Source: an uncultured Megasphaera sp.
GTDB taxonomy: Bacteria; Bacillota; Negativicutes; Veillonellales; Megasphaeraceae
Assembly: GCA_900554215.1 (NCBI GenBank)
Contig: USGG01000028.1
Location: 1 to 23,234 of the forward strand
Direction: 5' to 3'
DNA length: 23,234 nucleotides
In this document: in pieces, positions 6,670 to 14,934 of the stretch
How positions within the stretch are numbered: the stretch's first letter is position 1
How the letters are laid out: each line of letters starts with the position of its first letter
Notes under the pieces: generated by a model
The model's database searches: none
What the model was told of the DNA's origin: nothing
What the model saw: the letters and a program-made list of their open reading frames with translations, nothing else
Translations under genes and position numbers: made by a program

Positions 6670-8226
6670 TTATTCGAAGGAAGAAACCAGCGATGCAAAC
6701 TCATCGGTATGGGCTCCGTACCATTCGTCAAAGGTTTGCCCCTTGGTTTTCAGTGTTTCGGCTAAGGCCGTCAGGAAGGCAGGGATGTTGTCTTCCGTAA
6801 TGACGCCGATTTGCGTGCCGAAGCGTTCCTGCGTCGGCGTTGCGTAGGTACCGCCGGCAAAGACCGTAAAGGCCGGCTTCATATCGCCGTCCACTTTTTT
6901 AGCTGCGCCGCGCAGGCCGATGGCTCCGATCTGCTGGGCCGCGCACGACGAGGGGCAGCCGGAAATGTGCAGTTTGGGCAGGTACGACGTGTCGACGCCG
7001 CTGCCGCGCAGGGCTTTGACTGTGCGCAGCCACATGCCGTGGGAATCGCGCAGGCCTTGCTGGCAGATGGCCGCGCCGATGCAGCAGACCGATTTTTCAA
7101 AGGTATTTTTTGCCGTGTCTTCTTCGGTGATGGCGGCGAAGCCCATAGCTTCTTCCGCTGTCAGATTGACGGCGTACAGCGATCCGTCTGTGTTCAGGCG
7201 GAGTTCTGCGTCTTCAACGTCCGACAGGAACTGCAGGGCCTTCTTGAATACGGTCATGTCGGGCGTGCCGCCGAGGGGATGGTATTCTACGTAGTAGAGG
7301 TTATCCTGCTTCTGGCTGTGGATGCGGGCGATGTTCGGCTTGGCTGAGGACGGCGCCTTCTTGGCTACGACGTATTCCTGAGGAATAAAGGAGAGGTCTT
7401 TTTCCTGCGATTTTTCCAGGAAGGTCTGGAAGGTCTTGCAGAATTCTTCGTCGCCGAGATTGACCGGCATGAAGCGGGAACGGGCTCTGGCCCTGTTCTT
7501 ATAGTCGCCGTGGGCCATGAACATTTGGGCGAAGGCGTCGATATAATACAAAATTTTTGTCGGCGCGACGTCTTCGCCTACTTTGACGCCCAGGCGGGGA
7601 TTGGCGGCCCCCAGGCCGCCGGCAGCATAGATGTCAAAGGTACCGTTCTTTTTGGCTAAGAAGCCCAAATCCTTGAAGGTGGCGTGGCTTTCGTTGTCCG
7701 TGCCGTTGGAAAAGGCGATTTTATATTTCCGCGGCAGGTGCAGTTCCGGAATGATAGTGAGGACGTACGAGGCTGCTGCGTCGACGTAGGGGGATACGTC
7801 GAAGAATTCCTTCGGGTCTACGCCGCGAAGAGGGCTGGCCGTGATGTTGCGGGGATTGTCGCCGCCGCCTCCGATACAGTAAATGCCGTGCTCCAGGCAT
7901 TCCTTATATAAGGATAAAATAGATGGGCCGTCCATCTTGTGATACTGAATGGCCTGGGCTGTCGTGAAATGAGCCAGCTGCACGTGATACGTATCGATGG
8001 CCCGGGCTAAAAAGGCAATCTGGTCCTTTGTAACGCGGCCGCCGGAGAACCGCATGCGCAGCATGCCGCTGTTGCCGCCCCGTTCGGCGTAGCTGCCGTA
8101 TTTGCCGGAAATGCCCTTATATTGGCCTGCTGGCAGCTCCTGGCGGAAAAAAGCCTGACAGGCGTCTTCAAATTCGGGATATCTGTCTTGAAAGGTCTTT
8201 TTTGTTTCTTCAGAGATGGTTATCAT
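6670..8226 (-). CDS. Nitrite/sulfite reductase, siroheme and 4Fe-4S protein
   Basis: The product is a 518-residue nitrite/sulfite reductase hemoprotein that passes six electrons to sulfite (giving sulfide) or nitrite (giving ammonia) through siroheme coupled to a 4Fe-4S cluster. Two ferredoxin-like half domains are seen, starting near residues 45 and 310, each followed by a catalytic domain. The cluster cysteines are C382 and C388 (CIGAAIC) with C424 and C428 (GCPSSC), the C-x5-C and C-x3-C spacing of the family; basic residues for siroheme and substrate occur in KNRARARSR (243-251). Sulfite rather than nitrite is a guess. ATG 8226 was chosen because AAGAAGG lies six bases upstream; the longer frame to 8295 crosses the promoter. 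It is the only - strand gene, alone, with no siroheme or cysteine genes nearby. Confidence 0.88.
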   Translation of the reverse strand: MITISEETKKTFQDRYPEFEDACQAFFRQELPAGQYKGISGKYGSYAERGGNSGMLRMRFSGGRVTKDQIAFLARAIDTYHVQLAHFTTAQAIQYHKMDGPSILSLYKECLEHGIYCIGGGGDNPRNITASPLRGVDPKEFFDVSPYVDAAASYVLTIIPELHLPRKYKIAFSNGTDNESHATFKDLGFLAKKNGTFDIYAAGGLGAANPRLGVKVGEDVAPTKILYYIDAFAQMFMAHGDYKNRARARSRFMPVNLGDEEFCKTFQTFLEKSQEKDLSFIPQEYVVAKKAPSSAKPNIARIHSQKQDNLYYVEYHPLGGTPDMTVFKKALQFLSDVEDAELRLNTDGSLYAVNLTAEEAMGFAAITEEDTAKNTFEKSVCCIGAAICQQGLRDSHGMWLRTVKALRGSGVDTSYLPKLHISGCPSSCAAQQIGAIGLRGAAKKVDGDMKPAFTVFAGGTYATPTQERFGTQIGVITEDNIPAFLTALAETLKTKGQTFDEWYGAHTDEFASLVSSFE

Positions 8227-8288
8227 ATATGCCCTTCTTTCTAAGAGATAAATAGTCATATCCACATAAAATCGATGCAGGTGATATG

Positions 8289-8307
8289 GGTACACCTATA
8301 TTGTACC
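8289..8307 (-). promoter_or_regulatory. Probable reductase promoter -10 box within a GGTACA-N7-TGTACC palindrome
   Basis: On the - strand a TGG TACAAT sequence forms an extended -10 box (TACAAT at 8305-8300) about 75 bases before the reductase start; the -35 box (perhaps TTATTC, 17 bases away) is poor. The -10 box is covered by a perfect inverted repeat, GGTACA (8289-8294) and TGTACC (8302-8307), with a seven-base spacer, and a second loose pair GGTG/CACC overlaps its inner side. The position is what an operator would need for repression or activation. The regulator is not encoded in the window. Confidence 0.45.
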
Positions 8308-8409
8308 AGAAAATCATGTATAGAATAAGTAAAAAATGTAAAAAGATGAGGCGGAGAGGGAACGATGAGAGGGGGAAAGGGCAGAATGTATTGTCATTTA
8401 GGGCCTGGT

Positions 8410-8436
8410 TTGATAAAATATACAATTGAATATAAA
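8410..8436 (+). promoter_or_regulatory. Possible secA promoter
   Basis: TTGATA (8410-8415) and TATAAA (8431-8436) lie 15 bases apart in an A/T-rich patch about 40 bases before the secA start. The spacer is short, so the exact boxes are uncertain, but a promoter in this region is needed because the upstream gene runs the other way. Confidence 0.4.
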
Positions 8437-8476
8437 TATGTATCAATAACTTAGTTGCAATTGGAGGGCTTATTAC

Positions 8477-10951
8477 GTGTTTAATAAAATAATGCAGAGA
8501 CTGCTCGGCAATAATACCGAACGCGAATTAAAGAAGATGTGGCCTATCGTCCATCATATTAACGATTTGGAACCGAAGCTTACGGCCTTGAGCGATTCTT
8601 CGCTGCAGGAGAAGACCTTTGAATTCAAGCGCCGCCTGGCCGAAGGGGAAACGCTGGACGATATTCTGCCTGAAGCCTTTGCCGTCGTGCGCGAAGCGTC
8701 GCGCCGCGTCCTCGGCATGCGCCATTTTGACGTGCAGCTTTTGGGCGGCATTGTCCTGCACCGCGGCGACATTGCAGAAATGCGTACAGGCGAAGGCAAG
8801 ACCCTCGTCGCGACGCTGCCCGTCTACTTAAACGCCCTGACCGGCAAAGGCGTCCACGTCGTCACGGTCAACGACTATTTGGCCACGCGCGACAGCGAAG
8901 AAATGGGTCAGATTTATAAGTTCCTGGGATTGTCCGTCGGCCTTATCGTCCACGACCTGACGTATGAACAGCGCCGCCGCGCCTATAATTCCGATATTAC
9001 GTACGGCACGAATAACGAATTCGGCTTCGACTACCTGCGCGACAACATGGTCATCAGCAAGGACCAGATGGTACAGCGTCCCCTGAACTACTGCATCGTC
9101 GACGAAGTGGACTCTATCCTCATCGACGAAGCCCGTACGCCGCTTATTATTTCCGGACCGGGAGAAAAATCGACGGACTTGTACTATACGCTGGCTCACA
9201 TCGTCAAGACCTTTGAAAAAGAAGACTACACGATGGACGAAAAGCAAAAGACCATCGCGCCGACAGAAAGCGGCGTCGCCAAGGTCGAAAAGATGCTGGG
9301 CATTAAGAATATGTTCGACAACGACCACCTCGATTTGAACCACTTGGTCATTCAGGCCCTGCGGGCCCGCTTCATGATGCACCGCGACAAGGATTATGTC
9401 GTCAAAGACGGCGAAATCGTCATCGTCGACGAATTTACGGGCCGCCTCATGTTCGGCCGCCGCTACAGCGACGGGCTCCATCAGTCTATCGAAGCGAAGG
9501 AAAACGTCAAGGTTCAGGGCGAAAGCAAGACCTTGGCGACGATTACCTTCCAGAACTACTTCCGCATGTACGATAAGCTGGCCGGCATGACTGGTACGGC
9601 TAAGACGGAAGAAGACGAATTCAATAAGATTTACAAGCTGGATGTCTACGTCATTCCGACGAACAAGCCGGCTATCCGCAAGGACTTGCCCGACGTCATC
9701 TACAAGACGAAGCACGCCAAATACCGGGCCGTCGTCCGTGAAGTCAAGAAGCGCCACGAAACGGGCCAGCCGATCCTCGTCGGCACGACGTCTATCAGCC
9801 AGTCGGAAATCATCAGCCAGCTTTTGAAAAAAGAAAACATCGTCCACAACGTGCTGAACGCCAAGTATCACGAAAAAGAAGCGGAAATCATCAAGGACGC
9901 CGGCCAGATGAACATGGTCACCATCGCGACCAATATGGCCGGCCGCGGCACGGATATCAAGCTCGGCAAGGGCGTAGCCGAATTGGGCGGCCTGATGATC
10001 ATTGGTACGGAACGGCACGAAAGCCGCCGTATCGACAACCAGCTCCGGGGCCGCGCAGGCCGTCAGGGCGACCCGGGCACGACGCAGTTCTTCCTGTCTC
10101 TGGAAGACGACCTCATGCGTATTTTCGGCTCAGAAAACATTTCCAAATTCATGGACAAGCTGGGCATGGACGAAGACGAGCCGATTACCCACTCCATGAT
10201 TACCCGCTCCATAGAAAAGGCTCAGAAGAAGGTCGAAAGCCATAACTTTGAAATCCGTAAGTACGTCCTTGAATACGACGACGTCATGAACCAGCAGCGC
10301 GAGGTCCTGTACGGACAGCGCCGACAGGTCCTCGTTGCCGAATCGCTGCGCGACACGATCCTCGGCATGGTCGATGATATTATCCTCGACGGCCTGGATC
10401 GGTACGCCGACGAAAAGCTCTATCCGGAAGAATGGGATTTTGCCGGCCTCCTGGCTCAGATGGAACAGTATTTCGTGCCCAAGGGAACCGTGACGGTAGA
10501 AGAGCTGGAAAACCTCAGCCGCATCGAAGTACAGGAAAAACTCAAGGACATTGCCGTCGCCTTGTACGACGAACGGGAAAAGGAAATCAGCGCCGAAACG
10601 ATGCGCGAGCTGGAAAAAGCCATTATGCTCCGCGTCGTCGACAGCAAGTGGATGGATCACCTCGACGCCATGGACGCCTTGAAGGAAGGCATCAACCTGC
10701 GGGCTTACGGCCAGAAGAATCCTCTGGTCGAATACAAATTCGAAGCCTATGAAATGTTTGAAGAAATGATCGATTCCATCAAGCGGACGGTCATTACCTT
10801 CCTCTACCACATTCAGGTAACGTACAGCAAGCCCGTGCCCCAGGCGGAAGACCGGCTCCAGGGCGCGACGGAAGTGCACGAAGAAAGCAAGCCCGTCAGC
10901 CGCGAGGATATCGAACGGGAAGAACAGAGAAAGCAACAGCAGCAGGACTAA
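8477..10951 (+). CDS. secA: Preprotein translocase subunit SecA
   Basis: SecA is the ATPase motor that pushes unfolded proteins through the SecYEG channel. The 824-residue product has Walker A as MRTGEGKT (residues 102-109), the DEAD-type box DEVDSILIDEA (209-219), the NBD2 arginine-finger region QLRGRAGRQGDPG, and the helical scaffold near MDHLDAMDALKEG. The N-terminus MFNKIMQRLLGN is typical of the family. The start is GTG 8477, preceded by GGAGG nine bases upstream. The C-terminus ends in a charged, Gln-rich tail (EEQRKQQQQD) and lacks the Cys-rich zinc motif that binds SecB and lipid in many SecA proteins. It is flanked by a divergent reductase gene and by the separate prfB promoter, so it is probably transcribed alone or reads through into prfB, since no terminator is seen. 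Confidence 0.98.
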   Translation: MFNKIMQRLLGNNTERELKKMWPIVHHINDLEPKLTALSDSSLQEKTFEFKRRLAEGETLDDILPEAFAVVREASRRVLGMRHFDVQLLGGIVLHRGDIAEMRTGEGKTLVATLPVYLNALTGKGVHVVTVNDYLATRDSEEMGQIYKFLGLSVGLIVHDLTYEQRRRAYNSDITYGTNNEFGFDYLRDNMVISKDQMVQRPLNYCIVDEVDSILIDEARTPLIISGPGEKSTDLYYTLAHIVKTFEKEDYTMDEKQKTIAPTESGVAKVEKMLGIKNMFDNDHLDLNHLVIQALRARFMMHRDKDYVVKDGEIVIVDEFTGRLMFGRRYSDGLHQSIEAKENVKVQGESKTLATITFQNYFRMYDKLAGMTGTAKTEEDEFNKIYKLDVYVIPTNKPAIRKDLPDVIYKTKHAKYRAVVREVKKRHETGQPILVGTTSISQSEIISQLLKKENIVHNVLNAKYHEKEAEIIKDAGQMNMVTIATNMAGRGTDIKLGKGVAELGGLMIIGTERHESRRIDNQLRGRAGRQGDPGTTQFFLSLEDDLMRIFGSENISKFMDKLGMDEDEPITHSMITRSIEKAQKKVESHNFEIRKYVLEYDDVMNQQREVLYGQRRQVLVAESLRDTILGMVDDIILDGLDRYADEKLYPEEWDFAGLLAQMEQYFVPKGTVTVEELENLSRIEVQEKLKDIAVALYDEREKEISAETMRELEKAIMLRVVDSKWMDHLDAMDALKEGINLRAYGQKNPLVEYKFEAYEMFEEMIDSIKRTVITFLYHIQVTYSKPVPQAEDRLQGATEVHEESKPVSREDIEREEQRKQQQQD

Positions 10952-11003
10952 GGCTGAAATGCAGAAAAAGAAAGTAAATTCTCTGTAAAAAAGAGAATGC
11001 CTG

Positions 11004-11012
11004 TGATATAAT
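11004..11012 (+). promoter_or_regulatory. Extended -10 promoter for prfB
   Basis: TGATATAAT (11004-11012) contains a perfect TATAAT with the TGn extension, which can work without a good -35 box. The -35 position (10984-10989, TGTAAA) is weak and lies in a small hairpin, ATTCTCT 10978-10984 with AGAGAAT 10992-10998. This promoter should drive the long prfB to S41 peptidase operon. Confidence 0.65.
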
Positions 11013-11050
11013 CGGTAATTAATGTTGATATATGAAAGATGGTGATACTT

Positions 11051-12176
11051 GTGCTATTAGAAGAATTGCGTAAGCCTTTGGAAGATTTGCAGAATAGAAT
11101 ACAAGAAATCGGGGATTCACTTTAGCTTACCTCGAAAAGAAGAACGAATTATGAATCTGGATATGCAGATGAGCGATCCGGACTTTTGGAACGACCCGGA
11201 AAAGGCCAAGGCCATTTCTCAGGAAGCGACGCAGCTGAAAGCCGAAGTCGAAGGCCATAAAGAGCTGGTACAGCGGGTACAGGATGCCTGCGACTACCTG
11301 GAGCTGGCTATGGAAGAAGGCGATGCCGATTTGGCCGGCGAAATCGAAAAGCAGTATAAGGAACTGGTAAAGGACGTGGAAAAGCGGGAAATCCTCCTGA
11401 TTCTTTCCGATGAGTACGATACGTGCAACGCCATCGTTACCTTCCACGCCGGCGCCGGCGGCACCGAAGCCCAGGACTGGGCGCAGATGCTCATCCGCAT
11501 GTACATGCGCTGGGCTGAACGCAACGGCTACCGCATCAACGTCATGGATATGCAGCCCGGTGACGAAGCGGGCATCAAGAGCGCGGCCTTTACGATTGAA
11601 GGCGAATACGCTTACGGGTATTTGAAGTCGGAAAAGGGTGTGCACCGCCTGGTCCGCATTTCCCCCTTCGACGCGGCGGCGCGCCGCCATACGTCCTTTA
11701 CGGCTGTAGACGTCATGCCCGAGCTGCCTGACGACGTAGACGTAGAAATCAACATGGACGACGTCCGCGTCGACTATTTCCGCGCCTCCGGCGCCGGCGG
11801 CCAGCACGTCAACAAGACCAGCTCGGCCGTCCGCATGACCCATATGCCGACGGGCATCGTCGTCCAGTGCCAGAACGAACGGTCCCAGCTCCAGAACAAG
11901 GAAATGTGCTTGAAGTACCTGCGGGCCAAGCTCTTTGAACTGGAACGGGAAAAGCAGGAAAAGCTGAAAGCCGAAATCGGCGGCGTCCATCAGGCCATCG
12001 AATGGGGGAGCCAGATACGCTCGTACGTATTCCATCCCTACAACCTGGTCAAGGACCACCGCACGGGCGTGGAAACGGGCAATATCCAGGCCGTTATGGA
12101 CGGTGATTTAGATATCTTCATCGAAGGCTATTTGCAGCAGGAAAAGGATAAGAAGATTTCAAGACAGGACATATAA
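11051..12176 (+). CDS. prfB: Peptide chain release factor 2, expressed by programmed +1 frameshift
   Basis: RF2 ends translation at UAA and UGA codons. Two frames are needed: codons 1-24 run from GTG 11051 to CTT 11120-11122, followed by in-frame TAG (11123-11125); after a +1 slip on CTT T reading resumes at AGC 11124 and continues to TAA 12176, giving 374 residues. The stop-recognition tripeptide is SPF (204-206) and the catalytic loop is GGQ (249-251), one residue from the Escherichia coli positions, which confirms the fused reading and the start. GTG 11051 is supported by GAAAGATGGTGAT, matching 11 of 13 bases of the anti-SD complement. Frame 2 alone has no standard start before ATG 11151, which would lack part of domain 1. 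SPF marks this as RF2, not RF1, so UAG at the slip site is odd. The DUF2993 gene starts right at its stop. Confidence 0.96.
11111..11126 (+). promoter_or_regulatory. prfB +1 frameshift site with UAG stop
   Basis: The site reads GGGG ATTCA CTT TAG C. The slippery CTT T, the stop directly after it and a G-rich Shine-Dalgarno-like stretch upstream are the known elements of the RF2 autoregulatory frameshift. Two points differ from the usual form: the stop is TAG, not TGA, and the G-run ends five bases before CTT instead of three. Slippage joins Leu24 to Ser25. Confidence 0.9.
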
Positions 12177-12863
12177 ATGAAAAAGCTAATCACACTTTTG
12201 ATTATTGCGGCGGCAGTTCTCGTCGGCGTCAACGCCTTCGGCCCGAAGACGGCAGAAGTGGCTCTTCATTACGCCTTATCCCAGAAGATGGACCTCAAGC
12301 CGGAAGACGTGCGCGTCGAGGCCTCGCCGGGTATGAAGGTGTTCTTCGGCGAGCTCGACGCGGTCAGCGTCCACGGCAAGGCCTTCCGCGTCGGCGGCCT
12401 GATGTTCGACAGCTTTGACTGCGACCTGCAGGGCGTGCAGTTCAGTCCGATGGACGCCTTGCTGGACCAGCAGATGACCCTGGCTTCCGCCGCGCACGGC
12501 GAAATGTCGGCGTCCGTGAGCAGCAATGAGCTGCGCAATTTTTTAGTGGAAAAGGTAGACGGCCTGAAGGACGTGTCGGTTGTCTTTCTGGGCGATACGA
12601 TTGAAGTCAGCGGCTCGGCTAAGCTGGGCGGCCTGCTGAACGCCCGGGCGGTCATTCACGGCCGCTTCGGCATGGATGAGAAAAAGCTCATGTTCATTCC
12701 CGACGACGTCACCGTGGAGGGCTTCGGCATGAAATACCGCGCCCGCGGTCTGGGCAGCGCCGAAGTGTACGATTTCAGAGAATTTCCCTTGGGAATCGTA
12801 CCGGACAGCGTGACGATGCACGGCGACGTGCTGACTATACACGGCCAGACGGCCGCTCATTAA
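12177..12863 (+). CDS. LmeA-like DUF2993 phospholipid-binding protein
   Basis: The 228-residue product fits the DUF2993/LmeA family, lipid-binding periplasmic proteins with a tubular (TULIP-like) fold; the mycobacterial member LmeA acts in lipomannan synthesis. The N-terminus MKKLITLLIIAAAVLVGVNA is a signal sequence or membrane anchor. The rest alternates beta-strand patterns such as VRVEASPGMKVFFGELDAVS and ends in a VTMHGDVLTIHG strand pair, with no catalytic residues visible. Its ATG abuts the prfB TAA with no spacer and only a weak AGGA upstream, so translation probably depends on ribosomes that finish prfB. Neighbours downstream serve the envelope, which agrees with a lipid or glycan role, but its function here is not known. 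Confidence 0.75.
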   Translation: MKKLITLLIIAAAVLVGVNAFGPKTAEVALHYALSQKMDLKPEDVRVEASPGMKVFFGELDAVSVHGKAFRVGGLMFDSFDCDLQGVQFSPMDALLDQQMTLASAAHGEMSASVSSNELRNFLVEKVDGLKDVSVVFLGDTIEVSGSAKLGGLLNARAVIHGRFGMDEKKLMFIPDDVTVEGFGMKYRARGLGSAEVYDFREFPLGIVPDSVTMHGDVLTIHGQTAAH

Positions 12864-12876
12864 GTAAGGTGGAAAC

Positions 12877-14934
12877 ATGGAAAAACAACATCGCTACAGC
12901 AACATGCTGATGATCGCCGCCGTGCTCATCGGCCTCCTCTGCTCCATATACATGTGCGTTCAGCGTTACGCTGTGGAAGAACGGACGACGACGATCGAGC
13001 AGGCTATGGATTACGACGCCGTCGTCAGCATGGTCCGCAACGACGGCTATGACGTTGACGAGGCGCTGGAAAAGTTCCGGCAGGCCGGTATTACGAGCTT
13101 TACTATATACGACACGACGCTGAACAAGCTGACACAGCGGGGCGACATATCGCTCATTACGCGGCTGGGCTTCCAGCTGTATTATCCGCAGCTGCAGATC
13201 GGCGATTTGTCTTATGATTATTACGTCGTCGGCCAGCCAAAGGATAGGGAAGACCCGTACTTCGACGAGATTACGGCGGACCTGAAGGCCCGCCTCGGCG
13301 CGGACTGTGTCGGCGTCGTCGCCAATTCCCAATACCGCATCTTGGGACTGCGCGGCGCTATGCCGGCTTTAGGCGATATGAATCTGGGAATCTTGACGGC
13401 CGATGCCAAGGCCATTGCGGCCCGCGGGTTCCACGTCATCCTGCGGCCGACGAATTACAGCAACGTATCGAAAGAGCAGATCGATCAGTTTTTCCAGCGG
13501 GCCGCAGATATTCCCGATGTGTCGGGCATCATGTTCGTCGGCAAGGAAGTGTTGGGCTATACGCCGGACAAGGAACAGCGCAAGGCGATGCTGGCTGTAA
13601 CGGCGGAGCATATGAAGGCCCAGGGCCTGCCCTTTTACATGATCGAAGCGGCTAACCAGCTGCAGTACGACCGTCAGGACGGCATGTACGATTTGGCCGA
13701 CCTCCTCGATTACCAAACGGTGCGTATCTACGCCATGTCCAAGGAAGAGCTGGAAAAGATTACGCCGGAAGAAGCGGCCATGCGCTTTTATATCAGCGAT
13801 TTGGAACGCAACGTCCGCGTCAATTTGTATCCCTTGTATAAAAAGCCCCTTCACGGCATGAATTTGACGGAGACAAACCTGTCCTATATTCAGGAAACGT
13901 CTCAGAAATTGAAAGACCGGGGCTATACGCTGGGGAAGGCCTCTATTATGGAAGGGTATTATCCCAACGCGCTGCTGCTGGCTGTGACGGCCGCGGCTGC
14001 GGCCTGCGGGTTTGTCTTCGTGCTGAACCTGTTCATTCCCTTATCGGAAAAGGTAAATTATATTCTCATGGCGCTGGCAGTCGTCGGCGGAGCCGGGGGA
14101 ACGGTACTGTTTCAAAGCGCCCTGTTCCTGCAGATCATGGCTATCGGCTGCGCCGTAGCGTCGCCGACAGCGGCCATGCTTCTCCTGCTGGATTGGTGGA
14201 GAAAGAAGCCGATAGACGCGCCCCTGGGGTACGGACGAGTCGTCCGTGACGGGGCCGTCGGCCTGACCTGCGCCGTGGCTATCGCCATGATCGGCGGCTT
14301 GTATATTGCGGCAATGCTCGGCAATATCCGCTTCTTTATGGAATTTGATTTTTACCGCGGCGTCAAACTGACCTTCGTGCTGCCGATCCTGCTGGTAGCC
14401 GCAGGCTATTTGCTCCGCTTCCCCCTGTGGGGCCGGACGATTGCCTCTCCGCAGGATTTCGCAGCCTTTGCAAGGGATTTCCTCAATATTCCCATCAAGA
14501 TGGGGACGCTCATCCTGTTGGGCATGCTGGCTATGGTGGCCTTCATTTTCGTCGGACGGAGCGGTCATACGGCAGGCGTTCCCGTGCCTGATTTTGAAGT
14601 GGCTCTGCGCCGGTTTCTGGAGAACGCCATGTACGCTCGTCCGCGGGAAAAGGAATTTCTCGTCGGTCATCCGGCGTTCTTCCTCATGGTCGCCGCCATG
14701 TACCGCAAATGGCCGCAGATACTGCATTTCCTGTTAGTGCTGGCCGCGACGATAGGCGTCGGCTCTATGGTCGAAACGTTTGCCCACATCCGTACGCCCT
14801 TCCTCATGTCCTTTATCCGGGGCATCGACGGCTGGCTGCTGGGCCTGCCCCTAGGCATCATCGGCGTCTGCGGCGTCGCCTTCCTCGAGTACATTACGAA
14901 TTGGCTGGGAAAGCGGGTGAAGCCCCGTGAGTAA
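12877..14934 (+). CDS. DUF5693 family multi-spanning membrane protein
   Basis: This 685-residue protein fits the uncharacterised DUF5693 family. One membrane helix near residues 9-28 is followed by a soluble region (about 30-360), probably outside the cytoplasm, and then by roughly nine hydrophobic helices from about 366 to 675. The soluble part has a repeated pattern of hydrophobic strands and helices, for example FRQAGITSFTIYDTTLNK and GFHVILRPTNYSN, reminiscent of a barrel, but no catalytic motif is recognised. ATG 12877 has AAGGTGG five bases upstream. Its last eight bases overlap csaB, so the two are translated together. The tight link suggests that it works with CsaB in cell-wall glycan modification or export; this is inferred only from context. 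Confidence 0.75.
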   Translation: MEKQHRYSNMLMIAAVLIGLLCSIYMCVQRYAVEERTTTIEQAMDYDAVVSMVRNDGYDVDEALEKFRQAGITSFTIYDTTLNKLTQRGDISLITRLGFQLYYPQLQIGDLSYDYYVVGQPKDREDPYFDEITADLKARLGADCVGVVANSQYRILGLRGAMPALGDMNLGILTADAKAIAARGFHVILRPTNYSNVSKEQIDQFFQRAADIPDVSGIMFVGKEVLGYTPDKEQRKAMLAVTAEHMKAQGLPFYMIEAANQLQYDRQDGMYDLADLLDYQTVRIYAMSKEELEKITPEEAAMRFYISDLERNVRVNLYPLYKKPLHGMNLTETNLSYIQETSQKLKDRGYTLGKASIMEGYYPNALLLAVTAAAAACGFVFVLNLFIPLSEKVNYILMALAVVGGAGGTVLFQSALFLQIMAIGCAVASPTAAMLLLLDWWRKKPIDAPLGYGRVVRDGAVGLTCAVAIAMIGGLYIAAMLGNIRFFMEFDFYRGVKLTFVLPILLVAAGYLLRFPLWGRTIASPQDFAAFARDFLNIPIKMGTLILLGMLAMVAFIFVGRSGHTAGVPVPDFEVALRRFLENAMYARPREKEFLVGHPAFFLMVAAMYRKWPQILHFLLVLAATIGVGSMVETFAHIRTPFLMSFIRGIDGWLLGLPLGIIGVCGVAFLEYITNWLGKRVKPRE

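Noticed and set aside
8210..8446. A 78-codon - strand frame in the gap between the reductase and secA
   Set aside because: It overlaps the reductase start and its promoter, has a composition set by A/T-rich DNA, and lacks a ribosome binding site.
8828..10018. A 396-codon - strand frame opposite secA
   Set aside because: Same codon-bias effect; its residues mirror the secA codons and no start region or motif supports it.
11123..11125. Reassignment or readthrough of TAG as an explanation for the prfB stop
   Set aside because: TAG ends era, the MATE gene, csaB and ftsE in this window, and reading through would stay in the wrong frame, so +1 slippage is still needed.
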